Shown piece after piece: positions 1 to 8,219 of a stretch of DNA of 64,000 nt. The position numbers were made by a program, and so were the translations under genes. Each line of letters begins with the position of its first letter. The stretch's first letter is position 1. Location of the stretch: contig NZ_CP134050.1 of the NCBI RefSeq assembly GCF_031583145.1, positions 1,884,501 through 1,948,500 on the forward strand, written 5' to 3'. This stretch comes from Brevibacillus brevis (GTDB taxonomy: Bacteria; Bacillota; Bacilli; Brevibacillales; Brevibacillaceae). The notes beneath the pieces are model-generated. The model was not told the origin of the DNA. It worked only from the letters and a program-made list of their open reading frames with translations, and did no database searches.

Positions 1-76
1 TGCGATCGCGTACGTGCGTGCGATCAACAAAATCCTGGAGCGCAGAGGCGAGTCCGTACCCGTCGGCGTGAATTAG
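1..76 (+). CDS. leuA: 2-isopropylmalate synthase, C-terminal end (partial)
   Basis: Only the last 24 codons are inside the window, read in the frame starting at base 2 and ending in TAG at 74-76. The translation contains AYVRAINKILERR and ends in VGVN. The YVRAINKI stretch is typical of the end of the LeuA regulatory domain. LeuA condenses 2-ketoisovalerate with acetyl-CoA, the first committed step of leucine synthesis. The leuB gene begins 83 bases downstream on the same strand, as expected for a leu operon. The identification rests on a short tail plus context. Confidence 0.75.
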   Translation, partial: AIAYVRAINKILERRGESVPVGVN

Positions 77-159
77 AGGATCCCTTGCCCCATTGGGTAG
101 GATGAAGGAAACCGGTAGAGAACGTACAACCATTACAGAACAGAAAAGCGGGAGAGACG

Positions 160-1254
160 ATGAAAAAAGATTATCGCATTGCCGTTCTTCCTGGCGACGG
201 TATTGGACCGGAGATCATGCAGGAAGCGGTCAAAGTCCTCACTCTCGTCGGAGAGCGGGAAGGAGTCACCTTTACGTGCGAAGAAGGTCGAATTGGCGGC
301 ATCGCGATCGACACGGACGGCACACCTTTGCCAGAGGAAACAGTGACGCTGGCGAAACAGGCAGATGCGGTGCTCTTGGGTGCCGTAGGCGGTCCGAAGT
401 GGGATCAGAATCCGGGTCATTTGCGCCCGGAGACAGGACTCCTCGGAATCCGCAAAGCGCTCGGGCTGTTTGCCAACATCCGCCCGGCTACCATGCACAG
501 CTCCCTCGTCGAAGCGTCGTCGCTCAAGCCGGAAGTCGTATCGGGCGTAGACCTGATCGTGGTCCGCGAGCTGACGGGCGGCATCTACTTCGGGGAGAAA
601 AAACGCTACGACGGGCCAAACGGCGAAGTAGCGGAAGACCAGTGCATCTACACGGAAGCGGAGATCGAACGGATCATCCGCGTGGGCTTTGACATCGCCC
701 GAAAACGCAAAAAACGCCTCGTCTCCGTCGACAAGGCCAACGTACTGGAAAGCTCTCGCCTGTGGCGCAAAGTCGCGGAACGAGTAGCCGCAGACTATCC
801 GGATGTCGAGCTGTCCCATCAGTTGGTCGACTCATGCGCGATGCAGCTGGTCCGTGCTCCCAAGCAGTTCGACGTCATCGTCACGGAGAATATGTTTGGC
901 GATATCCTCAGCGACCAGGCAGCGATGCTGACAGGTTCCATCGGGATGCTCTCATCTGCGAGCCTGGCGGAAGGCAGCTTCGGGCTGTACGAGCCGGTGC
1001 ACGGCTCTGCGCCTGACATCGCCGGCAAAGGCATCGCCAATCCGCTTGCGACCATCCTTTCCGTAGCGATGATGCTGCGACTGTCGCTCGGTATGGACGA
1101 AGCGGCTGACGCAGTGGAAAACGCCGTGTGGGCCGTCCTGGAGGCTGGCCATCGCACAGGTGACATCGCTGCCGATCGGAGCAAAGCGATCGGTACCGTG
1201 GAGATGGGTCAGCTGGTGCGTGACGAACTCTCCAAAACCTTGGTGCAAAAATAA
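160..1254 (+). CDS. leuB: 3-isopropylmalate dehydrogenase
   Basis: This 364-residue protein has the normal length of LeuB, which oxidatively decarboxylates 3-isopropylmalate with NAD+ to 2-ketoisocaproate in leucine synthesis. Visible family motifs are GDGIGPE at residues 12-18, [10 protein letters not shown] at 136-145, DKANVL at 191-196, [12 protein letters not shown] at 244-255 (Mg2+ ligand aspartates) and [18 protein letters not shown] near 278-295 (NAD adenine site). The ATG at 160 follows a GGGAGAG ribosome site. It lies behind leuA and is followed directly by a strong terminator, so it is the last gene of this leu transcript. No leuC or leuD follows here. Confidence 0.97.
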   Translation: MKKDYRIAVLPGDGIGPEIMQEAVKVLTLVGEREGVTFTCEEGRIGGIAIDTDGTPLPEETVTLAKQADAVLLGAVGGPKWDQNPGHLRPETGLLGIRKALGLFANIRPATMHSSLVEASSLKPEVVSGVDLIVVRELTGGIYFGEKKRYDGPNGEVAEDQCIYTEAEIERIIRVGFDIARKRKKRLVSVDKANVLESSRLWRKVAERVAADYPDVELSHQLVDSCAMQLVRAPKQFDVIVTENMFGDILSDQAAMLTGSIGMLSSASLAEGSFGLYEPVHGSAPDIAGKGIANPLATILSVAMMLRLSLGMDEAADAVENAVWAVLEAGHRTGDIAADRSKAIGTVEMGQLVRDELSKTLVQK

Positions 1255-1258
1255 GCGA

Positions 1259-1304
1259 ACAACCCCTGCCTCACTCCTTCGGGACGTGGGACAGGGGTTG
1301 TCTT
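1259..1304. terminator. Intrinsic terminator, leuB / ktrB (convergent)
   Basis: The arms ACAACCCCTG (1259-1268) and CAGGGGTTGT (1292-1301) are perfectly complementary. They sit just after the leuB stop and before the end of the convergent ktrB gene. The T-run is short, so efficiency is uncertain, but the position fits a shared terminator. Confidence 0.75.
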
Positions 1305-1318
1305 GCTAGAGAGCGTCT

Positions 1319-2665
1319 TTACCCGATCGTGATTTTGCCTTTCGGGAAACGGATGTACTCCTTTTGCTTACGCTGGGCCAGGGCGAAGGCGATCGTCAGA
1401 GGACCGACCCTGCCGGCGAACATCGTCAGCACGATCAAAAACTTGCCGACGTGCGACAGCTCAGGTGTCAGGCCCATGGACAACCCGGTCGTGGCAAAGG
1501 CGGAAGTCACCTCGAACAGCACCATCAGAAAGGGCGCATTCGGCTCTGTAATCGCGAGAGCCATGGTGATGCCGATGACGATGAACAGCCCGATCAACGT
1601 CACCGTCAATGATTTATAGATGATGTGCGGGAGGATGCGCTGACGGAAAAAGATCACGTCTTCCTTCCCTTTGATTTGCGCCAGGACGGCACCGATCAGC
1701 GTGGCGAACGTCGTCGTCTTGATCCCGCCGCCCGTGGAGCCTGGAGAGGCCCCGATGAACATCAACAGTATGATCAGGAACAAGGAAGACTGATGCATGT
1801 CGCCGATACTCAACGTGTTGGAGCCGGCCGTCCTGGCTGTCACCGACTGATAGAGTGAACCCAGTACCTTGCCGAGCATCGAAAGCGGCTGCAGCGTCTT
1901 GGGATTGGCGTACTCCAGTGCGAAGATCAGCATGGTCCCGACGAGGATCAGCAAAGCCGTGGTAGCCAGGACCACCTTGGTGTGCAGGGAGAGCCGGTGG
2001 GTGTGGCGGTAGTCGTACACCTCGCTCACGACCATGAAGCCGATTCCCCCCACCACGATGAGCGCACAGACGACGAGCGTGACGACGGGATCCTCGACGT
2101 AGGCGGTCAAGCTTTTGAAGTCGCCCATCAGGTCAAATCCGGCATTGTTGAAGTTGGAGATGGCGTGAAAGAAACCGAAATAAATCGCTTGGCCCAAAGG
2201 AAAGTCGAAGGCGAACCGGATGGACAAAAGAATCCCGCCGATCAGCTCGGTCAAGGCGGTGAAGATGAGAATCATCTTGGCCAGCCGGACGATTCCTTCG
2301 ATGGAGATCTGGTTCAACGATTCCTGCAAGATGAGACGCTCGCGCAAGGAAATCTTTTTGCGCATGATCAAGGCAAAAAAAGTAGCGAAGGTCATGAAGC
2401 CAAGTCCGCCGATCTGGATGAGAGACAAGATGACAATTTGGCCGAACACGGTAAAGGTAGAGCCTGTATCCACCACGACCAGTCCGGTGACACATGTGGC
2501 CGAGGTGGCGGTGAACAAGGCATCCAGCCAAGGAAGGCCTGCTCCATTCACGGTAGCCGAGGGAAGCGTCAGCAAGATCGTGCCGAGCAGAATGATGCAG
2601 GCGAAGCCGAGAACCAAGATTTTGGGGGGATCGAGATGAAGCCTTTCGACAATTTTCCGAATCAT
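1319..2665 (-). CDS. ktrB: KtrB/KtrD-type potassium uptake channel subunit
   Basis: This 448-residue integral membrane protein of the TrkH/KtrB family forms the Na+-coupled K+ translocation pore of a Ktr system. It shows the four-fold membrane-pore-membrane layout. Selectivity-filter regions include TCVTG at residues 57-61, SNFNNAGFDL, SVTARTAGSNT and FATTGLSMG, each with the conserved glycine. KtrB works with a cytoplasmic RCK gating subunit (KtrA/KtrC). None is adjacent, but a good candidate lies at 13691-14344, as in Bacillus, where ktrC and ktrD are also unlinked. KtrB versus KtrD cannot be told apart here. A sodium transporter of the same fold is a less likely alternative. Confidence 0.9.
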   Translation of the reverse strand: MIRKIVERLHLDPPKILVLGFACIILLGTILLTLPSATVNGAGLPWLDALFTATSATCVTGLVVVDTGSTFTVFGQIVILSLIQIGGLGFMTFATFFALIMRKKISLRERLILQESLNQISIEGIVRLAKMILIFTALTELIGGILLSIRFAFDFPLGQAIYFGFFHAISNFNNAGFDLMGDFKSLTAYVEDPVVTLVVCALIVVGGIGFMVVSEVYDYRHTHRLSLHTKVVLATTALLILVGTMLIFALEYANPKTLQPLSMLGKVLGSLYQSVTARTAGSNTLSIGDMHQSSLFLIILLMFIGASPGSTGGGIKTTTFATLIGAVLAQIKGKEDVIFFRQRILPHIIYKSLTVTLIGLFIVIGITMALAITEPNAPFLMVLFEVTSAFATTGLSMGLTPELSHVGKFLIVLTMFAGRVGPLTIAFALAQRKQKEYIRFPKGKITIG

Positions 2666-2751
2666 TTTTGCGTTTACCTCGACTTTTTGAAATGGATATC
2701 ATAGGCCCGGTCCAAAGATCCCGAGTCCGGCATTGAATCCCTTGGTTCGAA

Positions 2752-4194
2752 CTAGCGCAAGAGGGCGGCTCCGAGACGATGCAGCCAATGCTTAAGCTCC
2801 CGCTCTTCCAGTGGCGTCAGCGGAAAGCGAACGGCCGGCCGGCGTACCGTATCGACGGGTTCGTCCGCGACACGGAACGAGTGACCGGGAGTCAGCTCCA
2901 AGCCTTCTTCCAGGAGTATCGCGACGACTCTGTTTTCGCTTTCGGTCGCGCTCGCCGAAGGGTTCCCCCACTGGATCCAGGTATTCAGCCCGCCTGTGAT
3001 GGGATACATCTGCGCATGGGCGGGAAGGGCTCGATTCTTCTCCTGCCACAAGAGCTGAAACCGCGATTGAAACAAGGCGCGCCTGTCAGCCAAATACACT
3101 TCGGAGAACCACGGGTCGTCCAGCAGGCGCACTGCTGCTTCCACGACGAGCAGAGACGGCTCGGCCCCGGTCATGGAAACGATCTGTCGGAAACGTTCCA
3201 GCTCACTCTCATCCAGCTCGGAAGGAAGCATCAACACGCCGAGCTGCAAATCCCTCGCAAGCGTTTTGGACAAGGAATGCAAGTAATAGACTTGCACGGC
3301 GCTTTTGGCGTCGATCGCCATCTGGTACAGAGGTGAGCTGGGGCTTGTAAACCACAGATCGCCGTAATGGTCGTTTTCCACCAGCTGCACGTTTTTATGC
3401 GCGGCCCATTCAAGCAGCTCCTCTTTCCGTCGGTGGGAGTAGCTGATGCCGGTAGGAAACTGATAGTGAGGGCTGACCAGCAGCCAGTTGGCAGGGTAGC
3501 GCTCCTGCTCCGCTTCCAGTGCCTCGATGGAGATTCCCTCGTCGTCCATCCGGATGGGCCGAACGGTGATGCCGCATTGGCTCAGCAGGCGCAGGAAAAC
3601 GGGATAGCTGTATTCCTCGACATACACCACATCCAGCGGATTCATCACTCGCTGAGCGAGAAAAGCAAAGCCGCTGGTGCTGCGGTTGAAGGCCAGCACG
3701 CGGGCCGGGTCGTGAGGCAGGCCACGGCGGCTCAAGTGATCGGCAAACACCTTCGCGGCGTGGGCGCGTCTTTCTTTCTTTTGCACGGAAGGAGCATCCA
3801 GGACGGCAAAGCTGTCGTAAAGAGCTCCGCGCAATCGCTTGACCAGCTCTTCGCCAGGGCGGGGCGAAGAGTCAGCCAGCGAAGCGATGGGAATATCGGT
3901 AAGCGGCAGCCGGTTCTCCAGACGTGCTTCCTTGGCGCGCTGAGTCAGGTAGTAGCCTTTGCCGTGAACAGCCTCCAGCCAGCCTTCTGCTGCCAAATGA
4001 TCGTAAGCCTTCTTGACCGTTTCCAGCGAGCAGCCGCTGACGGTCTTCATATCGCGCAGGGAAATGAGCTGCTGTCCGTCCACGAGAAAGGCGCCGCGCA
4101 AGATCGCGGTCTGCAATTGCTCCGCCAACTGTACATAAATCGGGGTATGGGCTTGCTTGTGAAAGTGAAACGAGAAAAAAGGGCGGGTTGCCAT
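2752..4194 (-). CDS. MocR/PdxR-type transcriptional regulator (GntR HTH fused to aminotransferase fold)
   Basis: This 480-residue protein has an N-terminal GntR winged helix (about residues 10-85, with ISLRDMKTVSGCSLETVKKAYD) joined to a fold-type I aminotransferase-like domain. PLP-binding residues appear intact: Lys310 in HSLSKTLARDL for the Schiff base and Asp275 in VENDHYGD. MocR proteins sense PLP or amino-acid derivatives and usually control a neighbouring or divergent gene. The divergent neighbour here is moaB, and ktrB lies downstream; neither is a usual MocR target. No pdxST or gab genes are visible. The ATG at 4194 has an AAGGAGG site about 10 bases upstream. The effector and target are unknown. 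Confidence 0.88.
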   Translation of the reverse strand: MATRPFFSFHFHKQAHTPIYVQLAEQLQTAILRGAFLVDGQQLISLRDMKTVSGCSLETVKKAYDHLAAEGWLEAVHGKGYYLTQRAKEARLENRLPLTDIPIASLADSSPRPGEELVKRLRGALYDSFAVLDAPSVQKKERRAHAAKVFADHLSRRGLPHDPARVLAFNRSTSGFAFLAQRVMNPLDVVYVEEYSYPVFLRLLSQCGITVRPIRMDDEGISIEALEAEQERYPANWLLVSPHYQFPTGISYSHRRKEELLEWAAHKNVQLVENDHYGDLWFTSPSSPLYQMAIDAKSAVQVYYLHSLSKTLARDLQLGVLMLPSELDESELERFRQIVSMTGAEPSLLVVEAAVRLLDDPWFSEVYLADRRALFQSRFQLLWQEKNRALPAHAQMYPITGGLNTWIQWGNPSASATESENRVVAILLEEGLELTPGHSFRVADEPVDTVRRPAVRFPLTPLEERELKHWLHRLGAALLR

Positions 4195-4356
4195 CTGGCT
4201 GCGCCTCCTTGTCTGTCAAAAATACCAGTCAATGAGCATTATATAGGAAAGAAGTGTCGGTAGGGTATAGGGCGATGAGAAAAACTCCCGATGCGGTTCA
4301 TCCGCGTGGTAAGATGGAAGCAGCGAATGAACAGGGATGGGAGCTGAAGAAGGTCC

Positions 4357-4863
4357 ATGAGCACACAGGAGCATAAGGCATTGTCGCCCAAGCAGGTGAC
4401 GTGCATGGTGATCACCGTCTCCGATACGAGAACGGAGGAGACGGATAAAAGCGGACAACTGATGAAGCAATTGCTCGAGGAGGCCGGACATGCCGTTGCG
4501 CTGTACCGGATCGTCCGGGACGAGCCTGCACAGGTCGTCGCGGCCATCGAAAGCGGCATCGCACATGACCAGGTCCAGGTGATCCTCCTGAACGGCGGGA
4601 CGGGGATCTCCCCGCGCGACAATACGTTTGAAGCCGTATCGGGCCTTCTGGACAAGGAAATGCCAGGATTTGGCGAGCTGTTCCGGATGCTGAGCTATAC
4701 GGAAGATATCGGTTCCGCAGCGATGCTGAGCAGGGCTATTGCCGGGACGCGGCGAGGGAAAATGATCTTCTCCACCCCTGGTTCCACCGGAGCCGTCCGG
4801 CTGGCCATGAACAAGCTGATCGTGCCTGAGCTGGGGCACGTCGTGCGCGAACTGAATCGATGA
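4357..4863 (+). CDS. moaB: Molybdenum cofactor biosynthesis protein B
   Basis: This 168-residue protein belongs to the MoaB/Mog family, which binds and adenylylates molybdopterin before molybdate insertion. Family motifs are seen: VITVSDTRT near the N-terminus, NGGTGISPRD in the middle, and the phosphate-binding FSTPGSTGAVRLAM near the C-terminus. The reading frame ends at a strong terminator, so it appears monocistronic, divergent from the MocR-type regulator. No other moa or moe gene is in the window. The N-terminal extension before the core is short and could be trimmed. Confidence 0.93.
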   Translation: MSTQEHKALSPKQVTCMVITVSDTRTEETDKSGQLMKQLLEEAGHAVALYRIVRDEPAQVVAAIESGIAHDQVQVILLNGGTGISPRDNTFEAVSGLLDKEMPGFGELFRMLSYTEDIGSAAMLSRAIAGTRRGKMIFSTPGSTGAVRLAMNKLIVPELGHVVRELNR

Positions 4864-4875
4864 AGGAGTGAAAGT

Positions 4876-4913
4876 GGGTGACATCGCCTGGAGCGAATGT
4901 TGCCCCTTTTTTT
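4876..4913 (+). terminator. Intrinsic terminator after moaB
   Basis: GGGTGACAT (4876-4884) pairs along its whole length with ATGTTGCCC (4897-4905), using two G-U pairs, and is followed by a seven-T run. It separates moaB from the radical SAM gene and argues against a start of that gene upstream of 4913. Confidence 0.75.
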
Positions 4914-5062
4914 GTGGGGAGAAGCAGCCGCACCAAGAGCGGCTGATTTGCCGTATTCCGTCTGCTTGTGGTACTGTTACGAAAGGAATAAGACTGGCAC
5001 CCTCCAGAAATCCAAAGAGGGGCTTGCCGGTGCCGAATTGTGCAAGGAGAGTAGACCGTACC

Positions 5063-6841
5063 ATGAATATATTGTTATCCACCCTAAACGCGAAGTTTAT
5101 CCATTCGTCTTTGGCCCTGCGCTATTTGCGCAGCTATACCCAATCCGCTTTTCCGTCGCTTCAGCTCGTCGAATATACGATCAATGACGTCACGTTGAAT
5201 ATCGTAGCCGACATTTACAAACGCGAGCCGGATGTCGTTGCCTTTTCCTGTTACATCTGGAACATTCGGGAGACGCTCGACGTGATTCGCAACCTGAAAA
5301 AAGTGTGTCCGGATGTCCCCGTCATCTTGGGCGGGCCAGAAGTGACGTACGACGCCGACTACTGGATGAAGAAGCATCCCGAGATCGACGTCATCGTCAT
5401 TGGTGAAGGAGAGCAGACCTTTCTGGAGCTGCTGGAGGCATACCGGCAAGCCTTCCAAAACGGACAGCCGCCGCTCCTTCGCGACGTAGCGGGGATCGCG
5501 TATCGCGAAGGCGAACGTGTGCGTTTTTCGATGCCGAGGGGGCAGATCGAGGAGATGGATTCCATCCCATCCCCGTACGTGGACCATCTGGATGAGCTGA
5601 ACAACCGGGTCGTGTACTTCGAGGCGTCCAGAGGCTGCCCATTCAAATGCCAATACTGTCTGTCGTCGATCGAAGACGGAGTCCGCTACTTTAGCTTGGA
5701 GAGAGTAAGGGAAGACTTGCTTCGGCTGATCAATCACGGGGTCAAGACGATCAAATTTGTTGATCGAACATTTAACATCAATAAAAAATATGCGTTGGAG
5801 ATCTTTCAATTTTTGATCGACAATCACAACGGCACGGTTTTTCAGTTTGAAATTACCGCGGATATCCTGCGGGCTGACGTCCTCGACTTCCTGATCGAAA
5901 ACGCCCCGCCGGGGATCTTCCGATTCGAGATCGGCGTGCAGTCCACCAACGATGAAACGAACCGCCTGGTGCAGCGCATCCAACGCTTCGACCGGCTGTC
6001 GCAAACCGTCACGAAGATCAAAAACTCGGGCAAGATCGATCAGCATCTCGACTTGATCGCCGGCCTGCCGGAAGAGGACTACCAATCGTTCCGCAAGACG
6101 TTCAATGACGTATTCGCTCTGCGGCCCGAAGAGCTCCAGCTCGGCTTCCTGAAGATGCTGCGGGGGACCGGGGTGCGGGCCCGTGCGGCAGATCACGGAT
6201 ACGTCTACATGGATGAAGCCCCGTACGAGATTCTTGGCAACAACGTGCTGTCTTTTGGCGACATGCAGAAGATCAAGCGCGTCGAAGATGTACTGGAAAA
6301 GTATTGGAACGCCCATCGGATGGATCATACACTGGAGTGGATGCTGGAGAAGGTATTTTCCTCCCCGTTTGACTTCTTTCAGTCGTTTGGCGACTATTGG
6401 GAAAAACAAGGGTGGAGCCGCATCGGCCATCAGCTGGAGGATTTGTTCACCCGCCTGCGAAGCTTTTTGCAGACTGTGCATATCGAGCGTCCGGAGCATA
6501 TCCTCAGCCTGATGAAATTCGACTTCCTGCACAACCAGAAGCATCGCCCCCGCAAGCTCTGGTGGGACGATGTCATGGACAAACAGGAAATGCAGGACGC
6601 GTATGCCGCCGTATTTGAGCAGCGGGAGCAGCTGCGTGAAGATTTCGCTCGCCACGCGTCGCTGGAGAAGGATTACTACAAGCACACGCTTGCAGCAAAA
6701 GTGTCGTTTGACATCGCGACCTGGCTGAAAACGGGAGAAGTCATCGAAGGGGATTTTACGCTGGTCGTGTACTATCCGTACAAGGAAGGCGAGCAGAATG
6801 CCTTTACCATCGTCCGTCCAGCGTCGATCGCCAGCGCTTGA
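5063..6841 (+). CDS. B12-binding domain radical SAM protein (DUF4080-type)
   Basis: This 592-residue protein has an N-terminal cobalamin-binding-like Rossmann domain (about 1-140, including the segment VILGGPEVTYD) and a radical SAM core with the [4Fe-4S] ligands Cys192, Cys196 and Cys199 in RGCPFKCQYC. A C-terminal DUF4080-type extension follows. Such enzymes use S-adenosylmethionine, and often methylcobalamin, for methyl transfer or rearrangements; the substrate of this group is not known to me. An open frame extends upstream to 4868, but the moaB terminator lies there. The ATG at 5063 has GCAAGGAGAG about ten bases ahead, so I chose it. It stands alone, with no partner gene that hints at a substrate. 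Confidence 0.88.
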   Translation: MNILLSTLNAKFIHSSLALRYLRSYTQSAFPSLQLVEYTINDVTLNIVADIYKREPDVVAFSCYIWNIRETLDVIRNLKKVCPDVPVILGGPEVTYDADYWMKKHPEIDVIVIGEGEQTFLELLEAYRQAFQNGQPPLLRDVAGIAYREGERVRFSMPRGQIEEMDSIPSPYVDHLDELNNRVVYFEASRGCPFKCQYCLSSIEDGVRYFSLERVREDLLRLINHGVKTIKFVDRTFNINKKYALEIFQFLIDNHNGTVFQFEITADILRADVLDFLIENAPPGIFRFEIGVQSTNDETNRLVQRIQRFDRLSQTVTKIKNSGKIDQHLDLIAGLPEEDYQSFRKTFNDVFALRPEELQLGFLKMLRGTGVRARAADHGYVYMDEAPYEILGNNVLSFGDMQKIKRVEDVLEKYWNAHRMDHTLEWMLEKVFSSPFDFFQSFGDYWEKQGWSRIGHQLEDLFTRLRSFLQTVHIERPEHILSLMKFDFLHNQKHRPRKLWWDDVMDKQEMQDAYAAVFEQREQLREDFARHASLEKDYYKHTLAAKVSFDIATWLKTGEVIEGDFTLVVYYPYKEGEQNAFTIVRPASIASA

Positions 6842-7080
6842 GTAAAGGGCTGCGCACCAGGAATGTTTTGTCCCGAAAGCGATAGGCTGGTCATAAAGGA
6901 GTAGGCAAGGCGAGGACAAAATATCTTCGCTTGATAAAACGGAGCCATCTATTGCAAAATAGACAAGTACCTTTTTGCATGTTCGTGCGTATTAATAGAA
7001 GTTGCGATGAAGCGTGAAAAACCCGTCGCGTGCAATCCTAGAAACAGCCGCAGGTGTGGCGAGGATAGGGGATTTTGCTC
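6842..7080. other. Intergenic region with no recognised gene
   Basis: This stretch of about 240 bases lies between the radical SAM gene and the DedA gene. It holds short dyads (for example TCTATT and AATAGA near 6950) and a TTGCAT at 6975-6980 that could be a -35 element, but no -10 element at proper spacing. I found no riboswitch class that fits. Confidence 0.4.
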
Positions 7081-7698
7081 ATGGAAATCAACATGCTGAT
7101 ATCGATCATAGAGCAATACGGTTACCTGGCCATTTTCTTCATGCTCTGGCTGGGGATCGTAGGATTGCCGATTCCCGACGAGCTGGTCGTCGCGACGGGA
7201 GGCTTTTTGGTCTCCATCGGCCTGCTAAACCCGGTGTATTCCTTTTTGGCCGGGTATCTGGGGGTGGCATCCGGGCTCACGATCGGATTTTTGCTTGGAA
7301 AATATTTTGGCAAGCCCATCCTGCATTGGCTGTCAAGGAGCGAAAAGATGCGCCATGCGGTCGAACGGTCGACAGAACTGTTGAGGAAGCACGGGACGTC
7401 GGCGCTCTGCATCAGTTATCTGTTTCCCGTCGTCCGCCACGTCGTTCCGTACCTGGTCGCCATGGGAGGGATGACCTACCGTCGCTACGCCTTGCTTTCT
7501 TATCCGATCGGCTTGGTGTGGACAATCGCGTTTTACCTGCTCGGCTACGTCTTTGGCAACCACGTCGAGACGATCGTCGGGATCATCCGGGAATACGGCT
7601 TTTACACCTTGCTGACGCTGGTAGTCTTGCTCGTCATCGGATTGATTGTACGCAAATACGTGCTGGCCAATCGGGCTTACCGAGCCAAAGGAGAGTAG
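7081..7698 (+). CDS. DedA/VTT family membrane protein
   Basis: This 205-residue multi-pass membrane protein contains the DedA signature region, seen as FPVVRHVVPYLVAMGGM, where the arginine, proline and glycine are characteristic. DedA-family proteins include flippases that recycle undecaprenyl-phosphate or phosphatidylethanolamine carriers, so a role in envelope lipid recycling is possible; the exact substrate cannot be read from sequence. The ATG at 7081 is preceded by GATAGGGGAT at a normal distance. A TTG two codons earlier is too close to that site. The stop codon lies within the ribosome site region of the following DUF1294 gene, which suggests translational coupling. Confidence 0.85.
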   Translation: MEINMLISIIEQYGYLAIFFMLWLGIVGLPIPDELVVATGGFLVSIGLLNPVYSFLAGYLGVASGLTIGFLLGKYFGKPILHWLSRSEKMRHAVERSTELLRKHGTSALCISYLFPVVRHVVPYLVAMGGMTYRRYALLSYPIGLVWTIAFYLLGYVFGNHVETIVGIIREYGFYTLLTLVVLLVIGLIVRKYVLANRAYRAKGE

Positions 7699-7702
7699 TC
7701 TT

Positions 7703-8065
7703 ATGTACCATCGACAATTGGCTAAGCACCGACGGAGCCGTAATCTGACACTTGCCGCCGGCTGGGTGCTGATCATTGCGGGCTGCGCCACCCCGTTTTT
7801 GTGGCTGCTCCTCCTCGGGGGGCTGCTTGTGAACTCCTATGCCTATTATTTGATGGCTGCGGACAAGCGGCTGGCCAAACGGCACGGCTTTCGTGTGCCG
7901 GAGGCGAGCCTGCTGACCGTCGCCGCACTTGGCGGAGGAATCGGAGCTTTGGCAGGAATGCTGGGCTTTCGCCATAAGACGAAGCACGCCTCCTTTCTCA
8001 TCCTGGTTCCTGTTTTCTGTATCTTGCAAGTGTTTCTGCTGTTGCAAGGAATCGGGCGGATGTAA
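7703..8065 (+). CDS. DUF1294 membrane protein
   Basis: This 120-residue protein with three or four hydrophobic segments carries the DUF1294 pattern: NSYAYYLMAADKRLAK, then RVPEASLLTVAALGG and RHKTKHASF. The function of DUF1294 is unknown. The ATG at 7703 has AAAGGAGAG overlapping the end of the DedA gene, so the two form an operon. A strong terminator follows 27 bases after the stop. Confidence 0.85.
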   Translation: MYHRQLAKHRRSRNLTLAAGWVLIIAGCATPFLWLLLLGGLLVNSYAYYLMAADKRLAKRHGFRVPEASLLTVAALGGGIGALAGMLGFRHKTKHASFLILVPVFCILQVFLLLQGIGRM

Positions 8066-8091
8066 TACGAAATCGCCTTGAGGATCGGCCA

Positions 8092-8125
8092 AACGGATTC
8101 GACGAAAAGTCGGGTCCGTTTTTTT
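8092..8125 (+). terminator. Intrinsic terminator after DUF1294 gene
   Basis: AACGGATTCGAC (8092-8103) pairs over 12 bases with GTCGGGTCCGTT (8109-8120), with two G-U pairs, a GAAAA loop and seven T residues. It isolates the germination operon downstream. Confidence 0.9.
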
Positions 8126-8219
8126 GTGCGTACGTAAAATGGCGAGAAACTGGGTTTTCATTTCCTTTCTTGGGCACACTATCCGTACTGCTTTATCAAT
8201 GACCGAGCATAAGGAGGGA

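Noticed and set aside
4868..5062. N-terminal extension of the radical SAM protein
   Set aside because: The moaB terminator lies in this stretch and the extension has no similarity to cobalamin-binding radical SAM proteins.
5084..6919. 611-codon minus-strand ORF opposite the radical SAM gene
   Set aside because: It lies opposite a gene with clear cofactor motifs, has no family features, and long antisense frames are common in GC-rich codon usage.
6842..7080. Possible riboswitch before the DedA gene
   Set aside because: The bases do not fit any class I could check by eye and no terminator or sequestering stem is present.
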